A stretch of 64,000 nucleotides of DNA from Myxococcaceae bacterium JPH2 (GCA_016458225.1 JAEMGR010000036.1:62001-126000); one strand, 5' to 3'; shown: positions 17,713 through 26,417, numbered from the stretch's first letter. Notes: generated by a model from the letters alone, not told the origin. Program-made: numbers and translations.

Positions 17713-18507
17713 ATGGCCTCGTTCCAGCTCCAGGACGGCGTGTCGCTGCAGGTCGAGGACTCGGGCGCGGGCGAGGCGGTGCTGTTGCTGCACGGGCTGG
17801 GGTCTTCGGGTGGGGATTGGGAGTTCGTGGCGCCCCGGCTGGCCGCGCATCACCGGGTGGTCATCCCGGACGCTCGGGGCCATGGCCGCAGCGACAAGCC
17901 TCCGGGCGCCTATGGGGTGGCGTTGTTCGCGCGGGACATCGCCGCGCTGTGTGACGGCCTGGGGCTGACCCGCGTGCACGTGGTGGGGCTGTCCATGGGC
18001 GGGATGATGGGGTTCCAGCTCGCGGTGGACCGTCCCGAACTGGTGCGCAGCCTGGTGGTCATCAACAGCGGGCCAGACATGGTGCCGCGCACGGTGCGTC
18101 AGCGCCTCGCCATCATGGTGCGCCTGGGCGTGCTGCGGTGGCTCGGGCCCCGAGGGCTGGCGAAGCGGATTGCGCCCAGGTTGTTCCCCAAGCCGGAGCA
18201 GGAGGCGCTGCGCGAGCGGGTGCGCGAGACGCTGGGCGCCAATACCCCCGATGTCTACCTGCGCGCGACCCGGGGCCTCGTGGGCTGGAGCGTGCTCGCG
18301 CGGCTGGCCGAGGTGACGTGCCCGGTGCTCGTGCTGCATTCCGAGCGCGATTACACGTCGCTGGCCACGAAGCAGGCCTACGTCGCTCGACTCGCCAAGG
18401 CGCGGCTCCAGGTGCTGACGGACTCCGGTCACGCGGCGCCCGTGGATCAACCTGGGCAGGTCGTCGAGGCGGTGGAGGCCTTCCTCCGCGAGGTCGAGGC
18501 GCCGTGA
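17713..18507 (+). CDS. Alpha/beta-fold hydrolase
   Basis: 264 residues from ATG 17713. Typical small alpha/beta hydrolase: oxyanion motif LLHGLGSSG at about residues 25-33, nucleophile elbow GLSMGG (Ser about 95), an acid in LVLHSERDY (about 216), and terminal His in DSGHAAPVDQP (about 242). It is similar to 3-oxoadipate enol-lactonase/haloperoxidase-like esterases in layout, but the substrate cannot be told. Its expression is probably controlled by the divergent TetR protein. Confidence 0.85.
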   Translation: MASFQLQDGVSLQVEDSGAGEAVLLLHGLGSSGGDWEFVAPRLAAHHRVVIPDARGHGRSDKPPGAYGVALFARDIAALCDGLGLTRVHVVGLSMGGMMGFQLAVDRPELVRSLVVINSGPDMVPRTVRQRLAIMVRLGVLRWLGPRGLAKRIAPRLFPKPEQEALRERVRETLGANTPDVYLRATRGLVGWSVLARLAEVTCPVLVLHSERDYTSLATKQAYVARLAKARLQVLTDSGHAAPVDQPGQVVEAVEAFLREVEAP

Positions 18508-18555
18508 CTTCCCGTGGGCGCATCCCGCGCCCCGGCTGAAGCAGGAGGCAGTCCG

Positions 18556-19557
18556 ATGTCGATGACTCGGAGTGGGCGCGCGCTCGTTCGCGTGGCCCTG
18601 GGTGCGCTCGTGCTGTTCGGTGCCATGGGGGCGTCCCCGGCCCAGGCAGGTGTCTGGGTTCACGGCAGTTATTCCAACCTCTGGGGGACGCGAGGTTTCC
18701 AGCTGTGGGTTCCCAATGGCTATCAGCCCACGGAGGCCCTGCCGCTCGTCGTCGGGCTGCACGGCTGTCTGGAGAACCCGGACCAGTTCGCGGGCCTCTC
18801 GCGCCTCAATGAAAAGGCAGACGCGGAGCGGTTCCTGGTGCTGTATCCCAACCAGTCCACGGTGGCCAATCCCACGCAGTGCTGGAACTTCATGCTGGCG
18901 ATCAACCAGGAGCGGGGCCTGGGCGAGCCGTCCCTGATTGTGGGCATGGTGAAGTGGGTGCAGGCGCACTACGCGGTGGACTCGCGGCGCGTCTACGTGG
19001 GCGGCGTGTCCGCGGGCGCGGTGATGACGAGCATCCTGATGGCCTGCTACTCGGATGTGTTCACCGCCGGGATGGTGGGCGCGGGCGCGATGTACAAGGC
19101 CGCGACCACCGCCTCGGGCAGCGCGTACGCGATGGCGTTCGGCAGCATCTACTCGCCGGATGACCGGGGCGATGACGCGTGGGCCTGCTCGGGGCGGTCG
19201 CGTCGTCGGGTGCCGGTGCTCGTCGTGCATGGGACGGAGGACGCGGTGGTCAATCCCATCAACGGCGAGCAGACGGTGCGCCAGTTCCTCCAGACGAATG
19301 ACGACGCGGATGACGGCGTGGACAACGACAGCGTGGCGAACGTGCCCGCGCGGGTCTGGTCCGCCACGTCGCCTGGCGGACGGAGCTACACCGTGCGCGA
19401 GTACGTGTCCGGTGGCGCGCTGCTCGTCGAGCAGGTCGTCATCGACGGGATGGGACATGCCTGGCCGGGAGGTGACCCCGCCTTCCCCTTCGCGGACCCC
19501 GAGGGGCCGGACGGCACCGCCATCATGTGGGACTTCTTCCAGCGGCAGGTGCGCTGA
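18556..19557 (+). CDS. Secreted PHB-depolymerase-family esterase
   Basis: 333 residues. ATG 18556 was chosen for AGGAGG 7 bases upstream and the Sec signal peptide that follows (cleavage near AQA-GV). The mature enzyme has LVVGLHGCLENPDQFA, the LHGC oxyanion motif of esterase_phb proteins, the nucleophile motif GGVSAGAVMTS, an acid in VVHGTEDAVV, and a His in MGHAWPGG, all in order. The family includes PHB depolymerases, feruloyl and acetylxylan esterases, so it probably degrades extracellular polyester or plant-type esters. A strong hairpin follows at 19652. Confidence 0.86.
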   Translation: MSMTRSGRALVRVALGALVLFGAMGASPAQAGVWVHGSYSNLWGTRGFQLWVPNGYQPTEALPLVVGLHGCLENPDQFAGLSRLNEKADAERFLVLYPNQSTVANPTQCWNFMLAINQERGLGEPSLIVGMVKWVQAHYAVDSRRVYVGGVSAGAVMTSILMACYSDVFTAGMVGAGAMYKAATTASGSAYAMAFGSIYSPDDRGDDAWACSGRSRRRVPVLVVHGTEDAVVNPINGEQTVRQFLQTNDDADDGVDNDSVANVPARVWSATSPGGRSYTVREYVSGGALLVEQVVIDGMGHAWPGGDPAFPFADPEGPDGTAIMWDFFQRQVR

Positions 19558-19651
19558 CGCGCGGGCCTCGTTCCTTCTCCAGAGTCGGACGCCGGGTCTG
19601 GCGCGTGGACGGTCGTGCCCGCGCACCCAGGCGCAACACGTGGGAATCCCT

Positions 19652-19679
19652 GGGGCTGCCCGTGCGCACGGGCGGCCCC
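19652..19679 (+). terminator. Strong hairpin between esterase and Gly-rich gene
   Basis: The sequence folds back on itself with arms 19652-19665 and 19666-19679. The centre CCCGTGCGCACGGG is a perfect 14-base palindrome, flanked by GGGGC/GCCCC with a single G-T wobble. No T run follows. It could act as a terminator for the esterase or as a leader structure of the next gene, which starts 74 bases later. Confidence 0.4.
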
Positions 19680-19753
19680 GGGGCTGCAAGTCGGCCGCCC
19701 CGCGTCGCGGCGTCACGCGCAGCCCAACCCAACGCCGCTGTGGAGAAGCGAAG

Positions 19754-20323
19754 ATGATCGACAAGCTCCTGGGGGGCCTGACCGCCTCCTTCTCGGGCGG
19801 CAGCCCGCTCGACCTCATTGGCACCGGCAGCGTGGGCCACGCGCTGGGGTTGGATCCGGTGGGCAGCGCGCTCAAGGGCATGGGCGGCGGCCACAACTCG
19901 GTCGAAGCGGCTCCGGCCCACGCGGCGACCCACCACGCCTCGGCGGCCCACACGGAGCTGGCGGACGCGCCGGAGGGCCCCGAGGGCTACGCGAAGCCCT
20001 CGGCGGACAGCGCGCAGGGCGGAGCAGCGGCGGGAGGCGTGGGCGGCTTGATGGGCTTCCTCTCCAAGCTCGCGGATCCGCTGGGCCTCTTCGGCGGCAT
20101 CAACATGGCGGATCCGCTGGGGCTCCTGGGCGGAGGCGGGGGCGGCGGCCTTCTGGGCGGGCTGCTCGGTGGTGGAGGCGGGGGCCTGTCTGGACTCGTC
20201 GGCGCCGAGGATGGCCAGAAGGCCGAGTCGATGCTGGGCGCCCAGTCGCAGATGGGCGGACTGCTCTCCATGCTGGGTTCGAGCGGGGGCGGCGCGTCGT
20301 CGCTGCTGGGGTTCCTCAAGTGA
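19754..20323 (+). CDS. Gly-rich repetitive protein, function unknown
   Basis: 189 residues from ATG 19754, with GAGAAG 5-10 bases upstream. There is no signal peptide. The first 90 residues are polar with His/Ala runs. The second half is built of hydrophobic-glycine blocks: two copies of (A)DPLGL(F/L)GG, then GGGGGGGLLGGLLGGGGGG, and a Gly/Ser/Leu tail ending SSLLGFLK. It resembles secreted or membrane-inserting low-complexity proteins. Its stop overlaps the GTG of a TPR protein (GTGA), so the two are co-translated and may be cargo and chaperone. I do not recognise a family. Confidence 0.65.
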   Translation: MIDKLLGGLTASFSGGSPLDLIGTGSVGHALGLDPVGSALKGMGGGHNSVEAAPAHAATHHASAAHTELADAPEGPEGYAKPSADSAQGGAAAGGVGGLMGFLSKLADPLGLFGGINMADPLGLLGGGGGGGLLGGLLGGGGGGLSGLVGAEDGQKAESMLGAQSQMGGLLSMLGSSGGGASSLLGFLK

Positions 20324-20781
20324 GCGGGGGACCGGTGGCGACGGAGGAACTCCAGGCCCGCGTCCGGGCCGTCGCGCGAGGCGAAGTGACGCTCGCGCAG
20401 CTCCAGGGCATCACCGCGGAACAAGCGCGGGCCGTGGCGCGCGTGGGCTGTGAGCTGTCCGAGGCCGGCAGACTGGAAGAGGCGCGCATCGTCTTCCAGG
20501 GCCTGGTGGCCACGAACCCGAGGGACGCTTCGGCCCACGCCGCGCTGGGCACGGTCCTTCAGCGGATGGGGCGGGGTGATGATGCGCTCGCGGCCTACAA
20601 CGCGGCCCTGCGACTGCGGCTCGAAGACCCCGTGGCGCTCGCGAACCGGGGTGAGCTGCGGCTGCGCTCGGGGGATACGGGGGGACGGGCGGACCTCGAA
20701 CACGCGGTGGTGGTGGACCCGCGTGGCGCGACTCGGGCGGGACGCCGCGCGCGGGAGCTGCTGGAGGCGCTCGCACGCTGA
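20320..20781 (+). CDS. TPR protein, secretion-chaperone-like
   Basis: 153 residues from GTG 20320 overlapping the Gly-rich gene's stop. GTG 20335 is an alternative with GGGGGA just upstream. Residues about 45-150 contain about three TPR-like helical pairs, including VGCELSEAGRLEEARIVFQGL and AALGTVLQRMGRGDDALAAYNAAL. Length and arrangement recall LcrH/SycD class II chaperones of type III secretion, which pair with a co-transcribed hydrophobic partner. No other secretion gene is in the window, so this is only an analogy. Confidence 0.65.
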   Translation: MSGGPVATEELQARVRAVARGEVTLAQLQGITAEQARAVARVGCELSEAGRLEEARIVFQGLVATNPRDASAHAALGTVLQRMGRGDDALAAYNAALRLRLEDPVALANRGELRLRSGDTGGRADLEHAVVVDPRGATRAGRRARELLEALAR

Positions 20782-20811
20782 AGCGCCGCTCGCCAGCTCG
20801 GGAGGAGGGCG

Positions 20812-20820
20812 TTACAAGCG
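20812..20820 (+). promoter_or_regulatory. Shared TTACAAGCG element, copy 1 (before AraC gene)
   Basis: TTACAAGCG lies 5 bases before the GTG of the AraC-family gene, and the same nonamer recurs 800 bases away upstream of the DUF3703 gene. It could be a binding site of the AraC protein. Chance recurrence is not excluded. Confidence 0.3.
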
Positions 20821-20824
20821 CTTC

Positions 20825-21604
20825 GTGGACGCGACGGACCGGTGGCATGGACGGCTCTTCTTCGGCCCTGGCCGGCTGCAATACGCCGGGGCCGTGGCGG
20901 CGACGTCCCTTCATTCGCACCACACCTTCCAACTCGTGCTCGCGTCAGGTGAACCCCTTCGCCTGCGCGACGCACGGGGCGGCGAGTCCTCTGGGCACGT
21001 CGCCCTCATCCCTCCCGGCGCGGAGCACGCCGTCGTGGGGAGTGCTCCCTCGGTCGTCCTGATGCACGTGGCCGCCGAGGTGGCCGCGGGGCGTCGCCTG
21101 CGGACTCTGGACATCGCTTCGGACTCGGCGCGGGCGTGGACGCGTGCCGGGGCGCGGCTGATGCCCTGGGTGCCGGAGCGGCTCCCGCGGCGCTGGTTCG
21201 AGGCCGAGGCCCTGGCTCGCACCGTGTTGGGCGCGCTCGAGGCGGACATCCCGTTGCCACCGCCCACGCATCCGGCGATTCAGCGATTGTTGCGCGTGCT
21301 GCCCGAGTCGCTGGAGGAGGACGTGCGGCTCGCCACGTTGGCGCGCCGCGTGGGCCTGTCTCCGGGGCGGCTGTCTCATCTGTTCGCCGCGCAGGTGGGC
21401 ACGCCCCTGCGGCCCTATGTGCTGTGGTTGCGAATGGGGCGCGTGGCCGAGCACCTCAGTCGTGGCGTCTCGCTCACCGAGGCCGCGCACGCGGCGGGCT
21501 TCAGCGACAGCGCGCACCTGAGTCACGTGTTCCGACGCATGTTCGGGATGGCGCCGTCATCGCTCGCGGGCCTCGTCGAGTGGGTCGTGCCCGCACGTCC
21601 GTAG
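20825..21604 (+). CDS. AraC-family transcriptional regulator
   Basis: 259 residues. GTG 20825 is the only usable in-frame start near the domain edge, and GGAGGAGGG lies unusually far (about 16 bases) upstream. Residues about 5-115 form a cupin-like sensing domain with SLHSHHTFQLVLASG, and residues about 155-255 carry two helix-turn-helices (LARRVGLSPGRLSHLFAAQVG and LTEAAHAAGFSDSAHLSHVF). It is followed at once by a DUF3703 gene in the same direction, its likely target. The ligand is unknown. Confidence 0.85.
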   Translation: MDATDRWHGRLFFGPGRLQYAGAVAATSLHSHHTFQLVLASGEPLRLRDARGGESSGHVALIPPGAEHAVVGSAPSVVLMHVAAEVAAGRRLRTLDIASDSARAWTRAGARLMPWVPERLPRRWFEAEALARTVLGALEADIPLPPPTHPAIQRLLRVLPESLEEDVRLATLARRVGLSPGRLSHLFAAQVGTPLRPYVLWLRMGRVAEHLSRGVSLTEAAHAAGFSDSAHLSHVFRRMFGMAPSSLAGLVEWVVPARP

Positions 21605-21611
21605 CGCGTTC

Positions 21612-21620
21612 TTACAAGCG
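21612..21620 (+). promoter_or_regulatory. Shared TTACAAGCG element, copy 2 (before DUF3703 gene)
   Basis: Second exact copy of TTACAAGCG, 8 bases past the AraC stop and 48 bases before the DUF3703 ATG, a plausible activator position. See the copy at 20812. Confidence 0.3.
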
Positions 21621-21667
21621 TGGGGCGCCGCGTGAGCGCGAAGGTGTCTCCCCAAGGGAGCCACACC

Positions 21668-22015
21668 ATGGCGATGACGCCGAAGCTGCGAGGACATTTC
21701 GAGGCGGAGCTGCGCGAGGGAGACCAAGCGGAGCGGGCGGGAGACCTGCCGCGAGCGTGGCGTCACCTGGAGCGAGCCCATGTGCTGAGCCAGGCCCACG
21801 CGGGGCCGCATGTGCGGGTGCACGTGCGGATGTTTGCCTTTGGGTGGCGACGCCGCGATTTGAGAGAGATGGTGGGCCAGTGGGCCCGCATCCTGGTGGC
21901 CGCACCGGGCTCCTGGCTGGGGCGCGCGCCGCTGGGGAACACCGGCGGCGCGAACGTGGGCATCCTCACGCCCATGCCCATCCCCGAGGACCTGCGGGCG
22001 ATACTGGATGCGTGA
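21668..22015 (+). CDS. DUF3703 family protein
   Basis: 115 residues from ATG 21668. The whole protein fits the small DUF3703 family: a charged helical N-terminus, the core RAWRHLERAHVLSQAHAGPHVRVHVRMFAFGWRRRD (seen in parts), and the closing GNTGGANVGILTPMPIPEDL. The function of the family is unknown. The conserved His/Arg-rich middle suggests a binding site. No signal or membrane segment is present. It is likely regulated by the AraC gene just upstream. Confidence 0.8.
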   Translation: MAMTPKLRGHFEAELREGDQAERAGDLPRAWRHLERAHVLSQAHAGPHVRVHVRMFAFGWRRRDLREMVGQWARILVAAPGSWLGRAPLGNTGGANVGILTPMPIPEDLRAILDA

Positions 22016-22028
22016 GTCTTCAGCCCGA

Positions 22029-22059
22029 GGCGCGCGTCAGGGATTGCCTGACGCGCGCC
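22029..22059. terminator. Bidirectional terminator hairpin between convergent genes
   Basis: A perfect 13-bp inverted repeat, GGCGCGCGTCAGG / CCTGACGCGCGCC, with a 5-base loop lies exactly in the 57-base gap between the forward DUF3703 gene and the reverse lipoprotein. It can serve both directions. There is no T run. Confidence 0.65.
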
Positions 22060-22072
22060 CCGGTCCGGTGCT

Positions 22073-24835
22073 TCAGTACAGCATCAGCCGCTGGTCTCGG
22101 AAGAAGCAGGCGCGTGTCTCGTCATTGCTGTCCACGCCCGCGCCAATGCGCGACGCATCCACCGCGCCCAGGTACGCCCGCTCCCAGTAGTTCCCCGCTC
22201 CGGGGCGCGCCACCTCCAACTGGCCGTCGTGCGAGAACGCCAACCGCGGCGCACCCGAGGCGTCCGCCGCCACGGCATACGTCGTGAGGGTGTAGTCCTC
22301 GATGGACGAGGTGCTCACGGTGCTGGTCGGGTACGGCGAGGCCACGGTGACGGCCTGGACTCCCGAGTGCGAGAGCACCAGGAGCCCCGAGGCCCGCGAG
22401 GCGAGCGAGGCCCAGCCACTGGTGGACCAGGAGGCCACGGTGAGGGTCTCCACCGTGGTGCCCTTCCACCGGCCGAGGGTGTTGTCCGCGAGGGGCAGAT
22501 AGAGCCGCCCCGAGGAGTCGAACACCGCGTCGCCGCGCAGGAGCTGGTTCGTGCTGGTGACACTGAAGTTCTGCACCGCGGTGCTCCACACGCCCGCGCT
22601 GCCGCGGGTGGCGATGGCGACGCGGGCCACGCTTCCACTGCTCCCCGTCTGCGCGGCGGTCCACACGAGGGTGGGCCGATCGCTCTGGGCCGGGTCGAGC
22701 GCGAGCGAAACCTCGTTGTCCCAGGAGGCCGTGGTGGCCGTGTCCACGCGCTCATGGAGCCAGCCGCTCGCGGTCTTCGTGGCGTACCAGACTCCCTGGC
22801 CCACGCGCGTGTAGGCCAGATGCGGCGTGCCATCGCTGGCGACGGCGAGGGCGATGTGGTCCCCGGGGATTCCGCCGGTGCCCAGGCCGAGCCCCTCGAC
22901 CAGCTCCGCCGCGAAGACACCGTTGGTGACGGTGGCGTACCAGAGCGCGTTGTGAAGCGTGCTCAAGTAGGCGAGGTGCGCCACCGCGCCGCGCATGGCG
23001 AGCCGGCACGAGATGCCATAGCGCTCCCGGCCCTCCGCGAGGACGACGGGCCGATGCATGTAGGCGGACACGGTGAGCGTGAGCGGGGTGCTCGCCGTCA
23101 TGCCGTCGTTGTCCGTCACGGTGAGCGTGACGGTGTACGTGCCCGCGCTCGCAAAGGTGTGGGACGCCTGCGCGGCCGTTCCGTCCATGACGGGCTGGCC
23201 ATCGCCGAAGTCGAAGCGATAGCGCGCCACGGTCCCATCGGGGTCGCTGGAGGTGGCACCGTCGAAAGTGAGGACCTGTCGAGCCTCGCCCTGGGTGGGG
23301 CCCGTGAGGCGCGCCACGGGCGGCACCTTCGCGGAAGCGGGGTCGATGGTGATGGCGATGGAGGTGGCAGCGGTGCGGCCTCCAGAGTCCGTGGCCACCA
23401 GCGTGAGGGTGTGGAGGCCCACGCTCAGCGACGCGATGTCGAGCGATGCGCCTCGGCCCAGCACGCCCGACACGTTGGACTGCCAGGTGAGGCTGTTGCC
23501 GGAGAGGGGGCCGTCCTCTGGATCCGATGCGGCGCCCCGCAAGGCCACGGTCGCACCCAACCCGAAGTGCGACCCACCCGCGGGCGAGTCGATGCGCACG
23601 GTGGGCGGCTCGTTCGCGGGGAGCACGACGACGCGCAGCCGGGCGTTGACCGAGGTCGCCTGAGAGTCCGTGGCGGTGAGCCGGATGTCATGCGTGCCGG
23701 CCACGAGTTTCGACACCGTGAGCGAGTTGCCCGTCCCGAGCACGCCGTTGAGGTTGGAGAGCCACGTGAGCGCGGCGCCCGGCAGGGTGCCGTCCTCCGC
23801 GTCAATGGCCTTGCCGGTGAACGTGATGGACGTGCCGGCGAAGACGGTGGTGCCGTCCGGGGGCGCGGTGATGCTCACCGTGGGCGCGGTGTTGGTGGGG
23901 CTGGTGACGGTGACGAACACGGAGGCGCTGGCCGTGGTGCCGTGCGAGTCCGTGGCCGTGAGCGTCACCGTGTGCGTGCCCAACGCGAGCTGCACGTTGG
24001 TGAGACGTGGCCCGGTGCCGAGCTTCCCCGCGATGCTCGACGTCCACACGAGCGAGTCGCCCATCAGCGCGCCATCCTCGGGGTCCGCCGCGCTGCCTTC
24101 CAGCGTGAGCGCGGTGCCCACGCGAACCTGCGTGCCATCCGCGGGTTGGCTGAGCGTGACGGTGGGCGGCAGGTTGGCGCCGGGGAGCAGCACGTTGAGG
24201 GTGGTGCTCGCTTGCGCGGTCAGTCCTTGAGAGTCCGTGGCGGTGAGCACGATGCGGTGCTCCCCGACGACGGTGGCATGAAACGAGACCGCCGTGCCGG
24301 TTCCCAGGACTCCGCCCTTGTCCGAGGTCCAGGTCAGTGAGGCCCCGGAGAGGTTGCCCTGCTCGGGGTCGGTGGCGTGGCCCTGGAGGACGAGCGTGTC
24401 GCCCTCATGGAGGGACGTCCCGTTCGGGCCCGGCGTGTCGATGACCGCCACGGGCGCGAGGTTCACGGGCGCCAGCACGGTGATGGAGAGCTGCGCGTTG
24501 GCGGTCTTTCCACCCGAGTCGGTGGCCACCAGCGTGAGCCGGTGATTGCCCGGCGTCAGGGTGACTTCCAGGGGGCTGCCCGTGCCCAGCGCGCCGTCCA
24601 CGCTGGAGGTCCACTTGAGCGCGGCGCCGGTGAGCGCGCCGTCCTCGGGATCGCTGGCTTGGGCCTGGAGGGTGATGGTGCGAGACGACAGCGTCGCCCC
24701 GTCTTGAGGCGAGGTGATGCTCGCGGACGGGGCGCGATTCTGCTGCGGCGCGGGCGGCTCGGGTTCGGGGGGCTTCTTGCCACCACAACCCACGAGCAAC
24801 GCGAGCGCGAGCGGTAGGAGCAGGCGCGTGGACAT
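22073..24835 (-). CDS. Large lipoprotein with five Ig-like repeats, a PKD domain and a propeller-like C-terminus
   Basis: 920 residues from ATG 24835 (a GTG two codons upstream is possible), with lipobox LVGC at residue about 17. Residues about 34-500 hold five repeats of roughly 93 residues, each with an N-x-x-P-x-V-x-I start, a DPEDG(A/P)L turn and a LTATDS strand, as in cadherin/Big-like folds. A PKD domain follows (YRFDFGDG...SHTFASAGTYTVTLTVTD). The last 330 residues (LAYLSTLHNALWYAT, ALAVASDGTPHLAYTRV, and so on) form short beta repeats resembling a propeller and are paralogous to the upstream gene. Probably a surface-displayed adhesive or sensing protein. Confidence 0.82.
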   Translation of the reverse strand: MSTRLLLPLALALLVGCGGKKPPEPEPPAPQQNRAPSASITSPQDGATLSSRTITLQAQASDPEDGALTGAALKWTSSVDGALGTGSPLEVTLTPGNHRLTLVATDSGGKTANAQLSITVLAPVNLAPVAVIDTPGPNGTSLHEGDTLVLQGHATDPEQGNLSGASLTWTSDKGGVLGTGTAVSFHATVVGEHRIVLTATDSQGLTAQASTTLNVLLPGANLPPTVTLSQPADGTQVRVGTALTLEGSAADPEDGALMGDSLVWTSSIAGKLGTGPRLTNVQLALGTHTVTLTATDSHGTTASASVFVTVTSPTNTAPTVSITAPPDGTTVFAGTSITFTGKAIDAEDGTLPGAALTWLSNLNGVLGTGNSLTVSKLVAGTHDIRLTATDSQATSVNARLRVVVLPANEPPTVRIDSPAGGSHFGLGATVALRGAASDPEDGPLSGNSLTWQSNVSGVLGRGASLDIASLSVGLHTLTLVATDSGGRTAATSIAITIDPASAKVPPVARLTGPTQGEARQVLTFDGATSSDPDGTVARYRFDFGDGQPVMDGTAAQASHTFASAGTYTVTLTVTDNDGMTASTPLTLTVSAYMHRPVVLAEGRERYGISCRLAMRGAVAHLAYLSTLHNALWYATVTNGVFAAELVEGLGLGTGGIPGDHIALAVASDGTPHLAYTRVGQGVWYATKTASGWLHERVDTATTASWDNEVSLALDPAQSDRPTLVWTAAQTGSSGSVARVAIATRGSAGVWSTAVQNFSVTSTNQLLRGDAVFDSSGRLYLPLADNTLGRWKGTTVETLTVASWSTSGWASLASRASGLLVLSHSGVQAVTVASPYPTSTVSTSSIEDYTLTTYAVAADASGAPRLAFSHDGQLEVARPGAGNYWERAYLGAVDASRIGAGVDSNDETRACFFRDQRLMLY
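23335..24736 (-). repeat. Five tandem ~280-bp coding repeats (Ig-like domains)
   Basis: Five consecutive segments of about 93 codons encode the same domain pattern (DPEDG turn, then LGTG..., then LTATDS). They are diverged at the DNA level but recognisable, and are the likely product of internal domain duplication in the lipoprotein gene. Confidence 0.65.
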
Positions 24836-24844
24836 GCTCACCGC

Positions 24845-26386
24845 CTACTGGAACATGATGTTGTCGTTGTTCGGGTAGCAGACATGCCGCTGACCCGTGG
24901 TGGGGCGCACGGCGAGGCTGACGGGGGGACGATTCACGACCTGTGTGGAGAGGAGGGACGTGTAACTCGACGTTCCGATCGCGGTGTAGGTCCAGTAGTT
25001 GTTCGCGTCGGGTGTGATGAGCTCCACGCTGGTCCCGTGCGCGTAAGCGATGAAGGGTTTGCCATCCGCCCAGACGAGGTCGCCGTGGGGAAAGTTCGTG
25101 GAGCTGGAGTCCTCGAAGTCCCACTCCTGCCAGGTGGAGCCAGACAGCGAGATTCCGATGGCGACGTCGATGACGGAGTAGCCCGAGCGGATCAGCAGCC
25201 GCTTGGTGCCCGCCCAGGCCAGTGAGACACGGATATCTTTGGTGGAGAATCGGGTGATCGCGGGAGTCTTGGCCGAGAAGTCGAGGGTCCGGACAGTCGT
25301 TCCCTTGACGGTGACGAGCCCCACCTTCGTGTCCGTATACGTTTGATCTGGATTCACCTTGCGAAGCCACGGGATGTAGAGGGTGCCTCCATCGTCGAAC
25401 AGGGCTTCTCCCGCGAGTTCTTCGCCGCCACTGCTGGGGGCGAGATCGATCTGATTCACGGTCCAGGTGTTCGCGGCGGTGCGCGTCGCAGTGAAGAGTC
25501 GGTGGGCAGAAGAGTAGGTCTGGCCGGTGACCGGAGTGGAAATGTCGCCCACCACCGTCGGTCGGTTCGCGTTCGTTGGATCGAGCGCCACCATCCAGTT
25601 CGAGAAAGTCGAAGAAACAGGGATGACCTCACGCACCCAGTTCCCATTGACGCGCGTGGCGTAGAACGACTTCGTGGTCCCTGCGGCGGAATCAACCGCT
25701 TGGTAGACGAGGTGCGGCGTGCCATCGCCCGCGACCGCCAGGGCGAAGCCCCAGAGCTGAACTCGTCGGCCCGTACCGAAGCCCGGCCCATCGACGAGCT
25801 GCGGCGTCCAGGTGGTGCCATTCCAGGTGCTGAGCCAGAGCGAGTCGTGTTTGGAATTGTAATAGGCGAGGTAGCCAGTGCCCGCGGTATCGAAGGCCAG
25901 CTCGCAGTAAGGGTCGATGGTATCTCCGCTCGTATCCACCGCCACGGCGGTTGCGGCGGCTGCGGCGGGCGCGGGGGCCAGCGGCGCGTTCTCCGCCAGC
26001 GCGGGGAGCGTCACCTGGAAGTTCCAGGTGCCCTTCACCTCCGCGCCGTCGGTCGTCACCACGGTGGCCGTCAGCGAGGCGACTCCTGCCGAGGGCAGTG
26101 TCCACGCCACGCGCTCACCCGAGGTCTCCAGCTTTCCGCCCGAGGCGCTCCAGCGCACGGACGTGATGTCCGCTGCGGGCCAGCCCGCCCGGAAGTTCTC
26201 AACCACGCCCGTGACATACGGCCCGCTCGCCTCGCGCTCCAGGGTGAGCGCCGACGCGTTCTCGCCATGCTGGGCGAGAGAAGCGGAGTCAGCAGGGGGC
26301 TCGGACTGGCAGGCCGACAAGCCCAACCCCATCACGAGTCCCAACGACAGCATGCGGAACGACCAACGGAAGTACTTCTGTGCCAA
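24845..26386 (-). CDS. Lipoprotein paralogous to downstream propeller-like protein
   Basis: 513 residues. I prefer TTG 26386: GAGGGGG lies 6-12 bases upstream, and the promoter at 26418-26446 predicts a transcript start near 26411, leaving no room for a ribosome site at the ATG 26401. The lipobox LSAC is at residue about 26. A beta domain of about 100 residues (WPAADITSVRWSASGGKLE, WNFQVTLP) is followed by a 340-residue C-terminus matching the last domain of the neighbouring lipoprotein in order: YLAYYNSKHDSLWLST, ALAVAGDGTPHLVYQ, VALDPTNANRPTVV. Gene duplication is likely. Function unknown; probably surface exposed. Confidence 0.78.
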   Translation of the reverse strand: MAQKYFRWSFRMLSLGLVMGLGLSACQSEPPADSASLAQHGENASALTLEREASGPYVTGVVENFRAGWPAADITSVRWSASGGKLETSGERVAWTLPSAGVASLTATVVTTDGAEVKGTWNFQVTLPALAENAPLAPAPAAAAATAVAVDTSGDTIDPYCELAFDTAGTGYLAYYNSKHDSLWLSTWNGTTWTPQLVDGPGFGTGRRVQLWGFALAVAGDGTPHLVYQAVDSAAGTTKSFYATRVNGNWVREVIPVSSTFSNWMVALDPTNANRPTVVGDISTPVTGQTYSSAHRLFTATRTAANTWTVNQIDLAPSSGGEELAGEALFDDGGTLYIPWLRKVNPDQTYTDTKVGLVTVKGTTVRTLDFSAKTPAITRFSTKDIRVSLAWAGTKRLLIRSGYSVIDVAIGISLSGSTWQEWDFEDSSSTNFPHGDLVWADGKPFIAYAHGTSVELITPDANNYWTYTAIGTSSYTSLLSTQVVNRPPVSLAVRPTTGQRHVCYPNNDNIMFQ

Positions 26387-26417
26387 CGAAAACCCCCTCA
26401 TCGAGCTGAAGGGGCGG

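Noticed and set aside
23335-24736. Possible non-coding tandem repeat array
   Set aside because: The repeats are in frame and encode diverged Ig-like domains, so they are protein repeats.
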